From contig CM049310.1 of assembly GCA_026874595.1 (NCBI GenBank), positions 30,071,558 through 30,135,557 on the forward strand: DNA of 64,000 bases, given 5' to 3'. Under the pieces are notes generated by a model. That model did not search any database. It was given only the letters and a program-made list of their open reading frames with translations, and was not told the origin of the DNA. Position numbers and translations under genes: made by a program. Position 1 is the first letter of the stretch. The number at the start of each line of letters is the position of its first letter. The stretch comes from Sipunculus nudus. Taxonomy: Eukaryota; Annelida; Sipuncula; Golfingiida; Sipunculidae. Shown piece after piece: positions 33,721 to 44,521 of this stretch.

Positions 33721-35271
33721 CACCCACAAAATGCGTATAAATCGCAGCACACACACTTTTAGCGCCATGTCGAGCGATGAGGAGCAATACGACCAGTACG
33801 GGCGGGAGACGAGCCACCCCTCTATGCTGTGCCGCTTGGACGGCGATTAAGGTGCAGATACAGAGAGAGACCCGAAGGACGATGTCAGATCGATCGCGGT
33901 CGAAGTACCTCCCTTGTTAGATGTCATGCAGAGGATAATAGTGATCGGAGAGATAAAATTAGTGCTGGAAAAAAAGTTCGAGTGGCATTGGAAGGCGGCG
34001 TACCTAAAGACGTGGTTGAAAGCACACACACCCCCCCCCCCCCCCCCCCCCCGAGAAAAAAAAATACGAACAAAGGTATGAACGGCGGGGAGTGGCAAAA
34101 GCAGTGACAAAACGACTGAGACAACCGGTGGCAAAGCACTGAGAAAGACATGGAAAGGGCCCAGGAATGGATGCGGTCTTCCAAGATGAGACCCTGCCCC
34201 TAAGACGGGATGTCCGCCGCCATTTTGCGCCGCCCCCAGCCGAGTTAAGATCAAGCCGAGCCGAGCTGAGTTTATCAGGAGGCGCCGCCCATTTTTCCTT
34301 AAGCTGAAGTGAGCCGATTTTGTGCAGCTCAGACCACCGTCCCCGCGACCACCGTCCCCGTGACAGGAGCCGGCGCCCCTGAACCGGCCGCTCTGCCGTC
34401 CCCTCCGGCCTCGGACGGAAAAGAGGATTAGTTGTCGGGTTTCTGCGCCCTTGATTTCGGTGGCGCACCGCCCGTATTGAACGGCAACTTTCGGTCCGAT
34501 CCCGTTTTCAAGAAACACAAAGAAAAAATGAAACACGTCTTGGACGGGTTGGATTCACGGGCCGAGGTCGTTGTCAGTAGCAGGGCTAACTGCAGGGCGC
34601 CATGCAGAGGCCCGCTTGCAAAAGAAAGTGCACCTCATAAAAGGGCGTCGACCAGAGGACAGCGAGAACTTCTACAACATTGACAAAGACAAATTTCGTT
34701 TACTGGAAACCGCATTGGGCACGCGGGGACCCGTGTATGTTCCTGAACGATCAGATTTTCAAGCTTCAAATCAAAACCAAACCCGACCAGGTGGCCGAGT
34801 ACTGCATGGAAAGCGCGGGTGGAATTAAGTGGCCTACTGGATCACCGACACTTTTGTCATAGGGCATGCAGGACGAAGCCAAAGTGGACCTGCGGGACGA
34901 GGCGGTGCATTGCCTGACATGCAAAACAAATCCTTTTTTCTTGGCCAAGTATTTCGGTGGTTGCAACGGGGACAATGATCACCACACACGCCCGTGGAAA
35001 GGTGTGTGCTTGGAAAAATGGGTGACCGAGTACATGCTTGGAGTCACGATGGATTAAAGGCGTATATCTCGCGGTATACACACACTGACGTCTGAGGGAA
35101 TATTTATTGCGCCATCAAGAACATCGATTCGGCTTCCAAAACTTTCAACGTGCATATGTCAAAAGATTTCTCGAACAAACAAAAATATTCAAAGGGGTCA
35201 TCTGGTACTGAGGTTGTTCCAAAAAACTTCCGGTCGCATTGGTCATTCCTGGATAGTTCAGGGGATGGTGA

Positions 35272-35282
35272 GGGGATTTCCC
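35272..35282 (+). promoter_or_regulatory. Perfect NF-kB-type site GGGGATTTCCC
   Basis: GGGGATTTCCC matches the GGGRNWYYCC consensus. It lies about 60 bp before a TATAAAA box. By sequence only; binding is untested. Confidence 0.5.
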
Positions 35283-35340
35283 AAGGGTTGAGGTTTTCCC
35301 AGAAATGCCAGACATGTGGGGTTTTTGCAGCAGTCGAGTT

Positions 35341-35347
35341 TATAAAA
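35341..35347 (+). promoter_or_regulatory. TATA box (TATAAAA) before the ORF at 35388
   Basis: TATAAAA at 35341 with an expected start site near 35370 would give a leader of about 18 nt before the ATG at 35388. Confidence 0.45.
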
Positions 35348-35387
35348 CAGGTGAGAAATCTGCATCGGTCAGGCGGTCACATTCACC

Positions 35388-35834
35388 ATGACCACATTCG
35401 AGTACGACGGCACCGAGCTACAGGAACTGGAAGAAATTTTCAGGCTAATGCAATATAATAACCGACACGTTGACGTACCTGCCTCCTCCGCAGCCGTGCC
35501 ACAAGACACGCTCTCTGCCCCGCTGACAGGCACTCATCGCACTGACACCAACGCAAGCTGTGTGACCCTGTATACCATTCAGCATACAGCGAATACGACA
35601 CAAGCGTTTAACATGGGTTCTACGCATTCTCAGGTTGAACAGACAGAAAACATTTCTTCCTCCGACAAGAAAGAAATGGGTGCAGACAAACAAAGTGGTC
35701 ACGACAAGAAGAAAACCAAACCCGACTGCAAAGAATCTGGGAAAGAAGAAAAGAGAAACAATAAAGAAAACGCCAAACAAGACAAAAAAACACCGCCAAA
35801 ACGAAAACCAAAGGCTAGGGCGGAAAAGCCCTGA
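35388..35834 (+). CDS. Unrecognised 148-residue ORF with Lys-rich tail, in the decayed block
   Basis: Starts MTTFEYDGTELQELEEIFRL and continues through a Thr/Ala-rich middle to a strongly basic Lys/Glu/Asn tail from about residue 90. It is the longest intact frame of the 33.7-36.0 kb block and sits behind a TATA box and an NF-kB-like site. A second frame starting inside it (35635) ends at a TAG at 35842. That same frame is then open from 35845 to 36029 (DEIKKEDDITQKLEQINQRF and so on), so the original protein may have been longer and is now interrupted. No family recognised; possibly a dead remnant rather than a working gene. Confidence 0.4.
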   Translation: MTTFEYDGTELQELEEIFRLMQYNNRHVDVPASSAAVPQDTLSAPLTGTHRTDTNASCVTLYTIQHTANTTQAFNMGSTHSQVEQTENISSSDKKEMGADKQSGHDKKKTKPDCKESGKEEKRNNKENAKQDKKTPPKRKPKARAEKP

Positions 35835-36029
35835 TGTGACCTAGCCAACACCTGTCGTCACTGATGAAATCAAGAAAGAAGACGATATCACCCAGAAGCT
35901 GGAGCAAATCAACCAAAGGTTCCAACTGGAAATGAACTTAGACGTCATGGGTGTACCGGTGACCGACGTCTACTGCATCTTTTTCGGTGAAAAGCTGAAG
36001 AATAAAAAATGCAAAGTCAGTAATTCTTG

Positions 36030-36615
36030 ACATTGTAGTTTCCTGTTTTGAACTGTCATATGTATATATGTTTACATCGAGAGAAAAAAAAAACATTCAA
36101 CTTTGTTTATATGTTCGTCTTGTAAATATGTTTGTTGTTGAAACGTTCCACCTTTGTATTTGTAAAGAATAAGCTATCTGCATCGTTCAGAAAAGATGTG
36201 TTCCTTTTCATTTTTTGAGAGAGGGTGTGCCAGTGAATCCGTTGTGTGTCGAGTTTATGGGGATGGGACGAGTTTGACTTGTGGGTCAGACAGGGTTTTG
36301 AACCCGGGATGGCAGCCCCTTGCGTGGTCCCGCCCGACTACCGCCGTTCGGGCCCTCTGACATTAGTCACGGCTGCCACCTTTCACCTATGACCCCGTCA
36401 CGTTTACCTTTCACCTACGGCCCCAGCCCTCCTCTACGGTCGAGCGAATTATTCCTTATACGATATTTGTAAAATAATAACTCACCTAATCTGTGAAACA
36501 ATAACTAAAAAAATCTAGTGAATTATTCCTTATAATTTTGTGAAATCATACCATATGATCCTGTGAAATAAACCTCACGATCCTGTGAATTAACACACTA
36601 TTTTACATTACTTAT

Positions 36616-36674
<59 letters not shown>

Positions 36675-36730
36675 AAACTGGGCGCCGGTAAAGTCCCCGG
36701 GGACCGTTAAAGTTTGCGCCCTGTCTGGCT
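36030..36730. other. Non-coding stretch with a (TA)n tract
   Basis: Holds GTGAATTATTCCTTATA and CCTGTGAAAT repeats at 36445-36600 and a (TA)n tract at about 36624-36671. No gene seen. Confidence 0.45.
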
Positions 36731-36744
36731 CTACTCTCTGGTGG

Positions 36745-37560
36745 ATACTTTACCTAGTTGTAATTTCAATAATATTCTTTTTATGTAATAGCCTATGTAC
36801 AAGTGAATGAAAAAAAAATATTATGTTGTGATAATGATATATGTTTTAAAATAATCCAAGAACTATGATAACCTGTAAAATTAATAACTGAAATGTTATA
36901 TTGTATAGATTCAGATGAGTTATATTCTTAAAAAAGTTCTCTATCTTCAACACAAACGTTAAACATTATAAATGTTTAAATATCGTTCCAGATAGTCTAC
37001 GTGAAAACTTCCAGTCCCTTTTTTCACATATTACACAATACTGATAGGTGTGTTACCTTGTTGTAATATCAATAATATTCTTTTTATGTATTATGTATAA
37101 GTATCTAAAAAAATAAGAAGCCATATTATGTTGTGATTATGATATGTTTAAAAAATTTCCCAAGTTCCATGATAACCTGTAAGTATGACAGCACTTATCG
37201 AATTTCAGACTCGTTGAAAATACAATATACCATGCAGCGATCTTTGATTTCCGTTGGGCCGATATCTCAGGAATCTTTAAAGTTATTGCCATGAAAATTT
37301 ACCAAAAGAATGACATCCATAAGAGGATGTGAGCTATTGAATTTCAGACCCGTCTGGTACACAATATTGCCACTAGGCAGTGATCTTGAAATTCCTTTTC
37401 TGCTGGTATCTCAGGAACATATTAAGTAATTACCGTTTAAATTTTTCCAAGATTGACACTCTTGAGAGGATGTGCTACCGAAATCAGACCCATCAAAATT
37501 CAATATCGCCACAAGGCGTCATTTTTTTTCACGATGAGCTTCTGGATGCTTCTGGGTGCT
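36745..37560. repeat. Two short duplications in tandem
   Basis: A segment containing CAATAATATTCTTTTTATGT and ATGATAACCTGTAA is present at 36751 and again at 37056, about 305 bp apart. It is followed by 2.5 copies of a ~135-bp unit holding AATTTCAGAC and GGTATCTCAGGAA (near 37198, 37337 and 37478). The longer open frame at 37380-37562 follows this repeat and is not a gene. Confidence 0.75.
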
Positions 37561-37900
37561 AACGTTTCAGGTGCTAATCATATCTAGTTATATAAGTAAG
37601 ACTTCTCAACGATAATATAAGCATACATATCATTGTTCACTTTAAAACATTTTCATAAAAACAAACGGTTTTTCAGCTGTTCTGCATGAAGCTGGGATAT
37701 TTAATTGTAATTACTTACCTGTTCACACTTCTCAAGCTATACATTTCTTCGTGTGCGTGTTTTCACAAAATAGCAGTTTGCTGTAAATGATACATTCTAA
37801 TGTGAGCATGCTTTATTTGCGGTGAAATCCCGGAAAGACTTTTTTTATTTTATTTTTTTTATATTGTCTAGCCATTTAAATAAAAGATAACATTTTGGTG
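37561..37900. other. Non-coding stretch
   Basis: AT-rich; nothing recognised. Confidence 0.4.
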
Positions 37901-38340
37901 CACACAAGGTAAGTCAAAACAGGTGGCGCCACCTGCAGTTTATACACATACCAGTGATATGACGAATATTACTGTAATATTCTGAGCTACTGCTGAGAGT
38001 TGCAGCTGTTCCTGAGATATCTGGTAACAGGCATTATATTAGGAATACAAATACCTAGAATCGAAAATTTATTCAAATAAATCGCTCAGCAAATCAAGGA
38101 TCTTTTATACGATTCCTTTTTCAAATACATTCAGATAGTCTCAAAGATGTAAGTGAGGCACATTTTTCTTTTACTATTTTATGATCCAGTGTAAAGTCCA
38201 ACAATTTGAAGGTCCAACAATATGGAAAAGTACCAGTCCAGCAGACTGAGGGACGGACGACGAACACCCAGACAGACGCTGGGAAATCGTTATAAATTAT
38301 TCATTTAGCTATAAAGCTCAACTAAACACTGCGTCAAGTA
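37901..38340. repeat. Dispersed repeat with AGGTGGCGCCACCT palindrome and GGAC tail
   Basis: The complete 14-bp palindrome AGGTGGCGCCACCT is at 37921-37934. The module ends with GAGGGACGGACGACG near 38248 and TTTAGCTATAAAGCTCAACTAAA, a variant of the 8.9-kb tail. Confidence 0.6.
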
Positions 38341-38431
38341 AGGCCCGACTTTCAAATTGAAAAATACAGGTTGATACGTGTGAATTATTACCAGAATGTT
38401 ATAATGAAATAGAAATTAGAAATTAGAAAGT

Positions 38432-38463
<32 letters not shown>
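38432..38463 (+). repeat. (GA)n microsatellite
   Basis: About 15 GA units. Confidence 0.9.
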
Positions 38464-38473
<10 letters not shown>

Positions 38474-39020
38474 CAGGGAAGAGAAAGAGCGCATACGTAC
38501 ATGTGTGAGGGTTTGTGTGTGTGGCCTGGGTATTTCCGATGTGAACTATTTAGTTTCCCATATGAAAACGTAGTACATTGCACGATGGCCAGATAGATGA
38601 ATGCGTACAAAAAAAGATATGTGCCAAGTTTGACAAGCATTCTGTGTGTCATGATGGCAAGTTTAGATTAACTTCGTGGTTTATAACGGTGGATTAGATA
38701 TAAATTGGGCAATCAGAGTTGCAGACGGGGGTGAAATAGATCATAACGGATTTAATCATCTGGGGCAAGTAGATAATGCAATGTGAGGTCGTAAATAAGT
38801 GGTACTTTCAATTTAAACGCACATCTGGTATGTGTAAGCCCACACGTATACAAGTACTCGGGAACTGTTTAATAACAGGTATGCAAGCTGGTCGCGGATC
38901 TGTGTTGTTCTCTCAGTGATATTACCGGGGTTGTACTGATTAGCGATCAATTAATTACGTTCCTAACCCTATCAGAACGTCCCAAGTTCTTCACTCAGGT
39001 CATTTCGTTTTCTTCCTTAC

Positions 39021-39228
39021 CTGGACTTTGTCGATAAACTGTGCACGCCGTAGCGTGGTACAGACCTTTCGATCCTGTTAGTTTATCTTGTTGACGAGGT
39101 CGCTGTGAGATAAAGCGTGATAAATTGTGTACAGAATTTTGATCTAATACCGCCGTCTTGGGACAACAACGACCCTCAGATGGCAAGTCTCCTGGTACGT
39201 CACAACAGGTCAGTGGTGAACAATACAC
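39021..39228 (-). other. Exon-like open block of an unknown minus-strand gene
   Basis: A 208-nt block with acceptor AGTATTTCAG on one side (39229) and donor GTAAGG after CCAG on the other (39020), open in one frame throughout (69 codons). The predicted peptide begins VYCSPLTCCDVPGDLPSEG and is Cys-rich at first, then polar. There is no ATG, so it would be an internal exon. I did not find partner exons nearby. It may be a chance match or a non-coding exon. Confidence 0.3.
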
Positions 39229-39239
39229 CTGAAATACTT

Positions 39240-40061
39240 CTTTGTAAAGTCATGTATTTTACTCAAACTATTTTGTAAACGCTCGTGTTAATTATATGTC
39301 AATACATGGTAAACATTCGGCATTTTACACAAGGGACATTTTTGATTCCACTGACGCTCTCTCTCCATAATATAAATAAAGTACACTGAATAATAGCTCG
39401 TACATATATATATTTTCAGATGTGAAATATAGGTAGGTCAACATATTTTATGGGTCATAATGATGTATAGAAATACACTGGTAAATGTTATACTTTATAG
39501 TGTTATCTGTATACACAAGTACCGGAAGTAATCTATATAAGCATATGTATACTGACCTTCACAATATGATAGTTGAACTAAACTTACTTTACTGTATATA
39601 ATTATATTATGCAATTAACATTCATTAAAAATAATATATTACATGTTTTTGTATTTTTACTATACATGTGAATTTGCATAAATACGGTAGATACATAATG
39701 GATGTAGTGTATACTCAGTATTTTTTTTGGTGGGAATAATCTTCAAATAAAGTACATACAGACATACATGCCAGTGACAATCTATATGCCATTTGAACAG
39801 TAAACCGTAAACAGTAAAATTAACATTAAACTACTTTCTGGATTCTTTTTGTAATATTGCATGCAGAGGATCCCTGATAAAACGTCACTTTTCTTTTTTT
39901 TTTTATCGTGTTGATATCTTTAGAGTGTGAACATAATTTCAACCAGTCAGCACCTTGCAAATGTGTATGTTTTCGCCGCATGTAACTAAACACCTCAGGT
40001 GGCGTCAATATGAATGAAATTTTGTGAATAAATTTGTCCCCATGTTGTCAATCAAGGTGAG

Positions 40062-40118
<57 letters not shown>

Positions 40119-41322
40119 CCCTGAAACTAAATTCTACATCTTTTCATATGAATAAAAAAACAAGAAAAAACATGGTGACAAAAAAGACTAGGGTTTACAA
40201 AAAGAACAAAGAAACATAATTTAGCGCAATTTTACATATTTCGTTTAGCTTAAATTATTTTTTAAGAGAAGTAAAACCATGCCAGCTAATAAGACCACTT
40301 TAAATCAGAAACATACATGTAAATATGTTTGACATTATACGTGTGTGCAGATATTTGCCGCAATGCTCTGGTAAACACTGATTAAGATAAGATAAGCCCG
40401 ATGTTATCGCGGCTGTTTCCCGCAGGCAACCATGGTCTGTTGTTACCGATAGTGCGTGTGATTGTCGAATATCGTGTGTGTGTGTGTCGGCGTGTGTGTT
40501 AAGGATTGCGTTCGAGTTCGATTATTTCTGGATAAAAAGTTTACAGCTTCGATAATGGCAGGCAATATATGTACATGGTTAAATACCTTCCTATATAACA
40601 TATAGCACAACCTGTAAACGCTTAGGATATGTTAATATTCGTCAGTCACCTAGATAAGGTGATAACATCTATAGCTGTAGGGTCTATGGCTTTGTGTACT
40701 GTATAATATATATATATGTTTTACACCTGAGGAAGGGGGCCGAGCACCCGAAAGCTTGTGTACAAGAACCTACACACAGCTAGTCTTTTTCAAAAGGTGT
40801 CAACCATTTACATTACTTTCATGAGTTTTACATTAACTTGGTTATATGCATTATACCATATATACGTTATATTAATAATTATACTTAAATTTCCATATTT
40901 TCAAAATCAATATTTATATTCTTATTCATAAAACTATTTATGCAAATCTGTAGGTAGTAATTTACAAAACAACAAATAAACAATTACATTTAGAGTAATT
41001 AGTTCACAGTTTCGTCCGAAATGTAAATACACAAACGATAACATCAATTTCAACGTTATCGAACAAATTGCAGTACAAAACAAGTAATATAAGTATACAA
41101 TTAACACAGATTGTTAACATTTACACTGTTTGTGTTGATATTTGTCAGTCTATTGTGTGGTCTATAAACTTCAGATAAAGATAAGACAACACCGATGATA
41201 CATGTTGTGAGCATTGCGTGTTATAGTTAAAATGCTGGCACATGCTGAAGGACACGAGGATGTATTAAAATTTGCCTATATGTTAAACAAGGATGAGAAT
41301 TCTCGTCTGTCACTTGTTTCAG
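39240..41322. other. Intergenic region upstream of the GNAT gene
   Basis: AT-rich. It holds a (TC)n microsatellite (40064-40115), GT-rich text near 40480-40500, paired AGATAAGATAAG and AGATAAAGATAAG GATA-type motifs at 40384 and 41176, and CACCTGAGGAAGG...CCGAAAGCTTGTG at 40726-40760, which recalls transposon tail motifs. The acceptor at 41321 implies an upstream leader exon somewhere here, not identified. Confidence 0.45.
40064..40115 (+). repeat. (TC)n microsatellite
   Basis: About 26 TC units. Confidence 0.95.
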
Positions 41323-41522
41323 GTGATGATCTGATCCACAGAGCAGGATGGATTCTCTGAGCGGCCTGGAAATAAGGCGCATGCGCCCAGAAGACTTGTC
41401 TCAAGTTCTCGCGCTACTTAGAACCGAGAACTGGAATGTGTCCCAGGAGTACCTGTATTTCTGTTACGAGATGTTCCCACAGGGATTCTACGTGGCGGTA
41501 TCGCCCTCTGGTGAAATAATCA
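41323..41522 (+). CDS. GNAT gene, first coding exon
   Basis: Acceptor TTGTTTCAG at 41314-41322, 25 nt of leader, ATG at 41348 and donor GTAAGT at 41523. It encodes residues 1-58 plus one base. Confidence 0.85.
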
Positions 41523-44521
41523 GTAAGTTTAATGAACATATGTTTTCAGAAGACCTGACTTAAAGTCGCCTGAGCTCCACCAACGTCCGGTCTTTCATCC
41601 ATTAACAAAGCACAGATCGTAAACGTTAGACCAGTTTAAATATGTCGGAAACGGCTGCAGCTATCAATTTCAAATTTTACAGTAACGTTTATAATGTGAT
41701 TGATGTATGCATGTAAGCTGCAGGTGGCACCATCTGTTTGACCTGTTTCCTGCAAGACAGAATGTCCTATTCCACTTTTTCCAAAGTACACAGAAAATAC
41801 AATGCTTTAGCTATCATATCATGCTAAACTGTACATCAAAGAAATGGTAACGAAATCAGTATGAACTATGTTGAATTATTCTCAGAAACACTTTTAATTA
41901 AGCCGATCAAAAATTTTGAAGATATATAGACTTTGCATATATAATTCCATATCTGCCACCCGATATTAGGGACTGCTGGGGCTGTGAGTACAAGATAGGC
42001 CTGTAATAGGCATACTGGTTTTCTGACCGGTAAATTAATGAAAGTTGCAGGTGGCGCCACTTATGTTGACTTTTGTTTCTGATACATGTATTACATGTAT
42101 TACTGTTCTTCAGAGCAAGTACATATAAGTGAGTACCAGTTGAAATGAGTTATTTTCGAAAGCACACCTTTATAGAATTTAGATTACTGCAGCATTGTGT
42201 ATCGTATTACTGCAGTATTGTTTATTGTATTGCTCGTTACCAAATGTTGAACATGTGACCTTTATGGTTATGTATACTACAGGGAGGGCAACTTAAGTAG
42301 GCCAACGTTCTCTGATCTAAAATAGTATCTTCCATATTCTAATTCTGAATGTTGTGCAGATTTATGCCTCAGGTTTGCACATGGCCACATGGCACCACGT
42401 AGGCTGGTCTATGGTTGAAATGATGTTTCAAGTTTCACTGTATTGTTTTATGAACTGTTACCCACAATGATGAAGTAGCTGCACACAGTAAATGTAAGAC
42501 GTTGACCGCACTCATCATAACCATTTGACCTGAGACGTTCAGGCAGGTTTCGTAAAGTCTCTTTGTTATCCACATGATAGTTAACTGTCACCTTGTTTAA
42601 TGTTTCAGCCACAGAGGTACGGCGTCATTGCCTGCAGACCACTTGTTTTCTGTATTTCTTACGAGTAATGATTGTTTATGTTACAAGCATTGAGGAATTT
42701 TTTTTTGCATAATTCGAGTCTCTTTTTTATTCAAGGTCACTGTGGAGAGTTAAACTGACTAATTAATCGTCGAATCTCTCTGTGTTCCAGGTCACTGTGG
42801 TGACTTAAAATGACTAATTAATCATGGAATCTCTCTGTGTTCCAGATCACTGTTGTGAGTTAAACTGACTAATTAAGTGTCGAATCTCTCTGTAATCTAG
42901 GACAATGTGGTGAGTAAAACTGACCAATCAATCGTCTAGTCTCTCTGTGTTTCCAAATCAATGTGGTGAGTTAAACTGACTAATTAAGTGTCGAGTCTTC
43001 CAGTATTCCAGGTCACTGTGGCGAGTTAAACTGACTGATTAATCGTCGAGTCTCTCTGTGGTCCAGATCACTGTGGTGAGTTTAACTGAATAATTAAGTG
43101 TCGATTCTTTCTGTGTTCCAGGATAATGTGGTGAGTTAAACTGACTAATTAGTCGTAGAGTCTCTCTGTGTTTCACGTCACTGAGGTGGGTTAAACTGAC
43201 TTATCCTGTGTCGAGTCTATCTGTATTCCAGGTCACTGTTGTGAGTTAAACTGTCGAGTCTCTCTGTATTCCAGTTCACTTTGGTTAGTTCACTCTGGTT
43301 CACTGTGTTGAGTTAAATTGACTTATTAAGTGTCGTGTCTCTCTGTATTCTAGATCACTGTGGTGACTTAATCTGATTAATTCAGCGTCGAGTCTGCCTG
43401 TATTCTGGGTCACTGTGGTGAGTTAAAATGTCGAGTCCCTCTGTATTCCAGTTCACTGTGGTGAGTCAATCTGACTAATTCAATGCCGTGTCTCTGTATT
43501 CCAGTTCACTGAGGTGAATTAAATTGACTAATCAAGTGTCGAGTCTCTTTGTATTCAAAATCACTGTGGTGAGTTAACTGACTAATTATGTGTCGAGTCT
43601 CTCTATAGTCTAGGTCACTGTGGTGAGTTAAACGACTAATAATGTGTTGAGTCTCTCTGTATTCTAGGTCACTGTGGTGAGTAAAACAGTCGAGTCTCTT
43701 TGTATTCCAGTTCACTGTGGTAAGTTGATCTGACTAATTCAATTTTGAAATTCTCTGTATCCTAGGTCACTGTGATGAGTTAAACTGTCGATTTTGTCTG
43801 TATTTCAGGTCACTGTGGAGCAGTCGCTGTAACGGAACAGCTAGGAATGGTCGTGTTTCACGTCACACAGCCATCACATCGTAACATGGGCATCGGAAGC
43901 AGGGTGTTTAGAGCGGCCATGACGTCACTTGGAGACAGAAACGTCAGCCTCATTGCCAAATCTGGCACTGAACACATTCATGCCAGGCATGGATTTCATT
44001 TACAGTCTCTGAGAGTGCGGAGTTTCGCCGGTGTACCTAATTACTACATGATCAGCGACATCCCTGAAGACAACAAAATCCAAATCAGAGACATAAGTGA
44101 TGTACCGTTCGATCAACTGTCTTATTACGATCAAAGTATATGTCCTTTCCCAAGAGAAGACTTTCTTAGAAGATGGACATCTTACGATCGTAGTAAAACC
44201 ACAGTGGCCTTACTAAACGGAGCAGTGTGCGGATACGTATGCGCTTGGCGGCAGAATGACGTGTTGAATATCATGCCACTTTATGCAAATGACGGAATGA
44301 CGGCCCGGATGTTATTCAAAGCTGTAATTGGCTGGGCGTCATTAGGTACAAGCTTTGAAATAGCCGCCCCAGTGGAAAACAATGACGCAATAGACTTTTT
44401 CTCGTCTGTGTTTTCAAACGATGCGCACAATGAGAGTATCAGACTGTTCACCAAAGAATGTGTCACTGCTGACATCAGACCTGTGTACTCTATAGGAGGG
44501 TATGACCTCACTATTATATAA
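41348..44521 (+). CDS. GNAT-family N-acetyltransferase, two coding exons, 295 residues
   Basis: Exons 41348-41522 and 43809-44521 join in phase (A|GT) into 295 codons ending at TAA 44519-44521. The N-terminal half is a GNAT fold: IRRMRPEDLSQVLALLRTENW opens it, GFYVAVSPSGEIISHCGAVAV forms the central strands, and RNMGIG (83-88) is the R-x-x-G-x-G acetyl-CoA loop. The C-terminal half (about 130-290) resembles the second domain of YitH-type acetyltransferases (Acetyltransf_18), known from bacteria and some invertebrates. It transfers acetyl from acetyl-CoA; the substrate is unknown. A splice acceptor at 41321-41322 shows a leader exon further left. The intron carries a remarkable repeat array derived from the acceptor. 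Neighbours are unrelated. Confidence 0.88.
41545..42070. repeat. Dispersed repeat module (antisense copy) in the GNAT intron
   Basis: GACTTAAAGTCGCCTGAGCT at 41557 is a variant of the stem-loop tail. TTAACAAAGCACAGATCGT follows at 41602 and is shared with 54523. Palindrome cores AGGTGGCACCATCT (41721) and AGGTGGCGCCACTT (42049) follow. Confidence 0.6.
42730..43808 (+). repeat. ~55-bp minisatellite made of splice-acceptor-like units (GNAT intron)
   Basis: About 21 diverged copies, mostly 54-57 bp with some of 42 bp, of a unit reading CTCTCTGTATTCCAG, GTCACTGTGGTGAGTTAAAC, TGACTAATTAA and GTGTCGAGT. The array runs straight into the real acceptor TTTCAG at 43803-43808, whose exon starts GTCACTGTGGAGC, so the unit is a copy of the intron-exon junction. 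Many units also contain GTGAGT, a strong donor sequence, nine bases after the AG. Confidence 0.92.
43809..44521 (+). CDS. GNAT gene, last coding exon
   Basis: Acceptor TATTTCAG. It encodes residues 59-295 with the acetyl-CoA loop RNMGIG, and the stop TAA is at 44519. The frame is open throughout its 713 nt. Confidence 0.9.

Larger units (their letters stand above)
33736..36029 (+). pseudogene. GC-richer, frame-broken coding-like block, possible decayed viral or foreign insertion
   Basis: From 33.7 to 36.0 kb GC content and codon look differ from the AT-rich surroundings, and plus-strand reading frames pass the coding signal from one to another across stops and shifts. A 27-codon ORF starts at 33767 (MSSDEEQYDQYG) after TATAAAT at 33736. 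A C22 tract (34031-34052) interrupts one frame. Further pieces are at 34571-34828 and 34866-35057 (holding AVHCLTCKTNPFFLAKYFGG). The block ends in a Lys-rich frame and the C-terminal piece 35845-36029. No introns are evident. I do not recognise the family. Compact intronless TATA-driven frames suggest an endogenous viral element, but host pseudogenes or an unknown transposon are alternatives. It is clearly broken. Confidence 0.45.

Noticed and set aside
33847-34536. 229-codon minus-strand open frame across the 34-kb block
   Set aside because: It is antisense to the better-looking plus-strand pieces, is full of Arg/Gly from GC-rich DNA and runs through the C22 tract as a glycine run.
40720-40765. 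CACCTGAGGAAGG...CCGAAAGCTTGTG motif resembling a tail found in Penelope-like or other retroelements
   Set aside because: Only one short match, with no reverse transcriptase or GIY-YIG sequence nearby.
43506-43715. Minus-strand frame with THHSDLEYRET repeats
   Set aside because: Shadow of the splice-site minisatellite.
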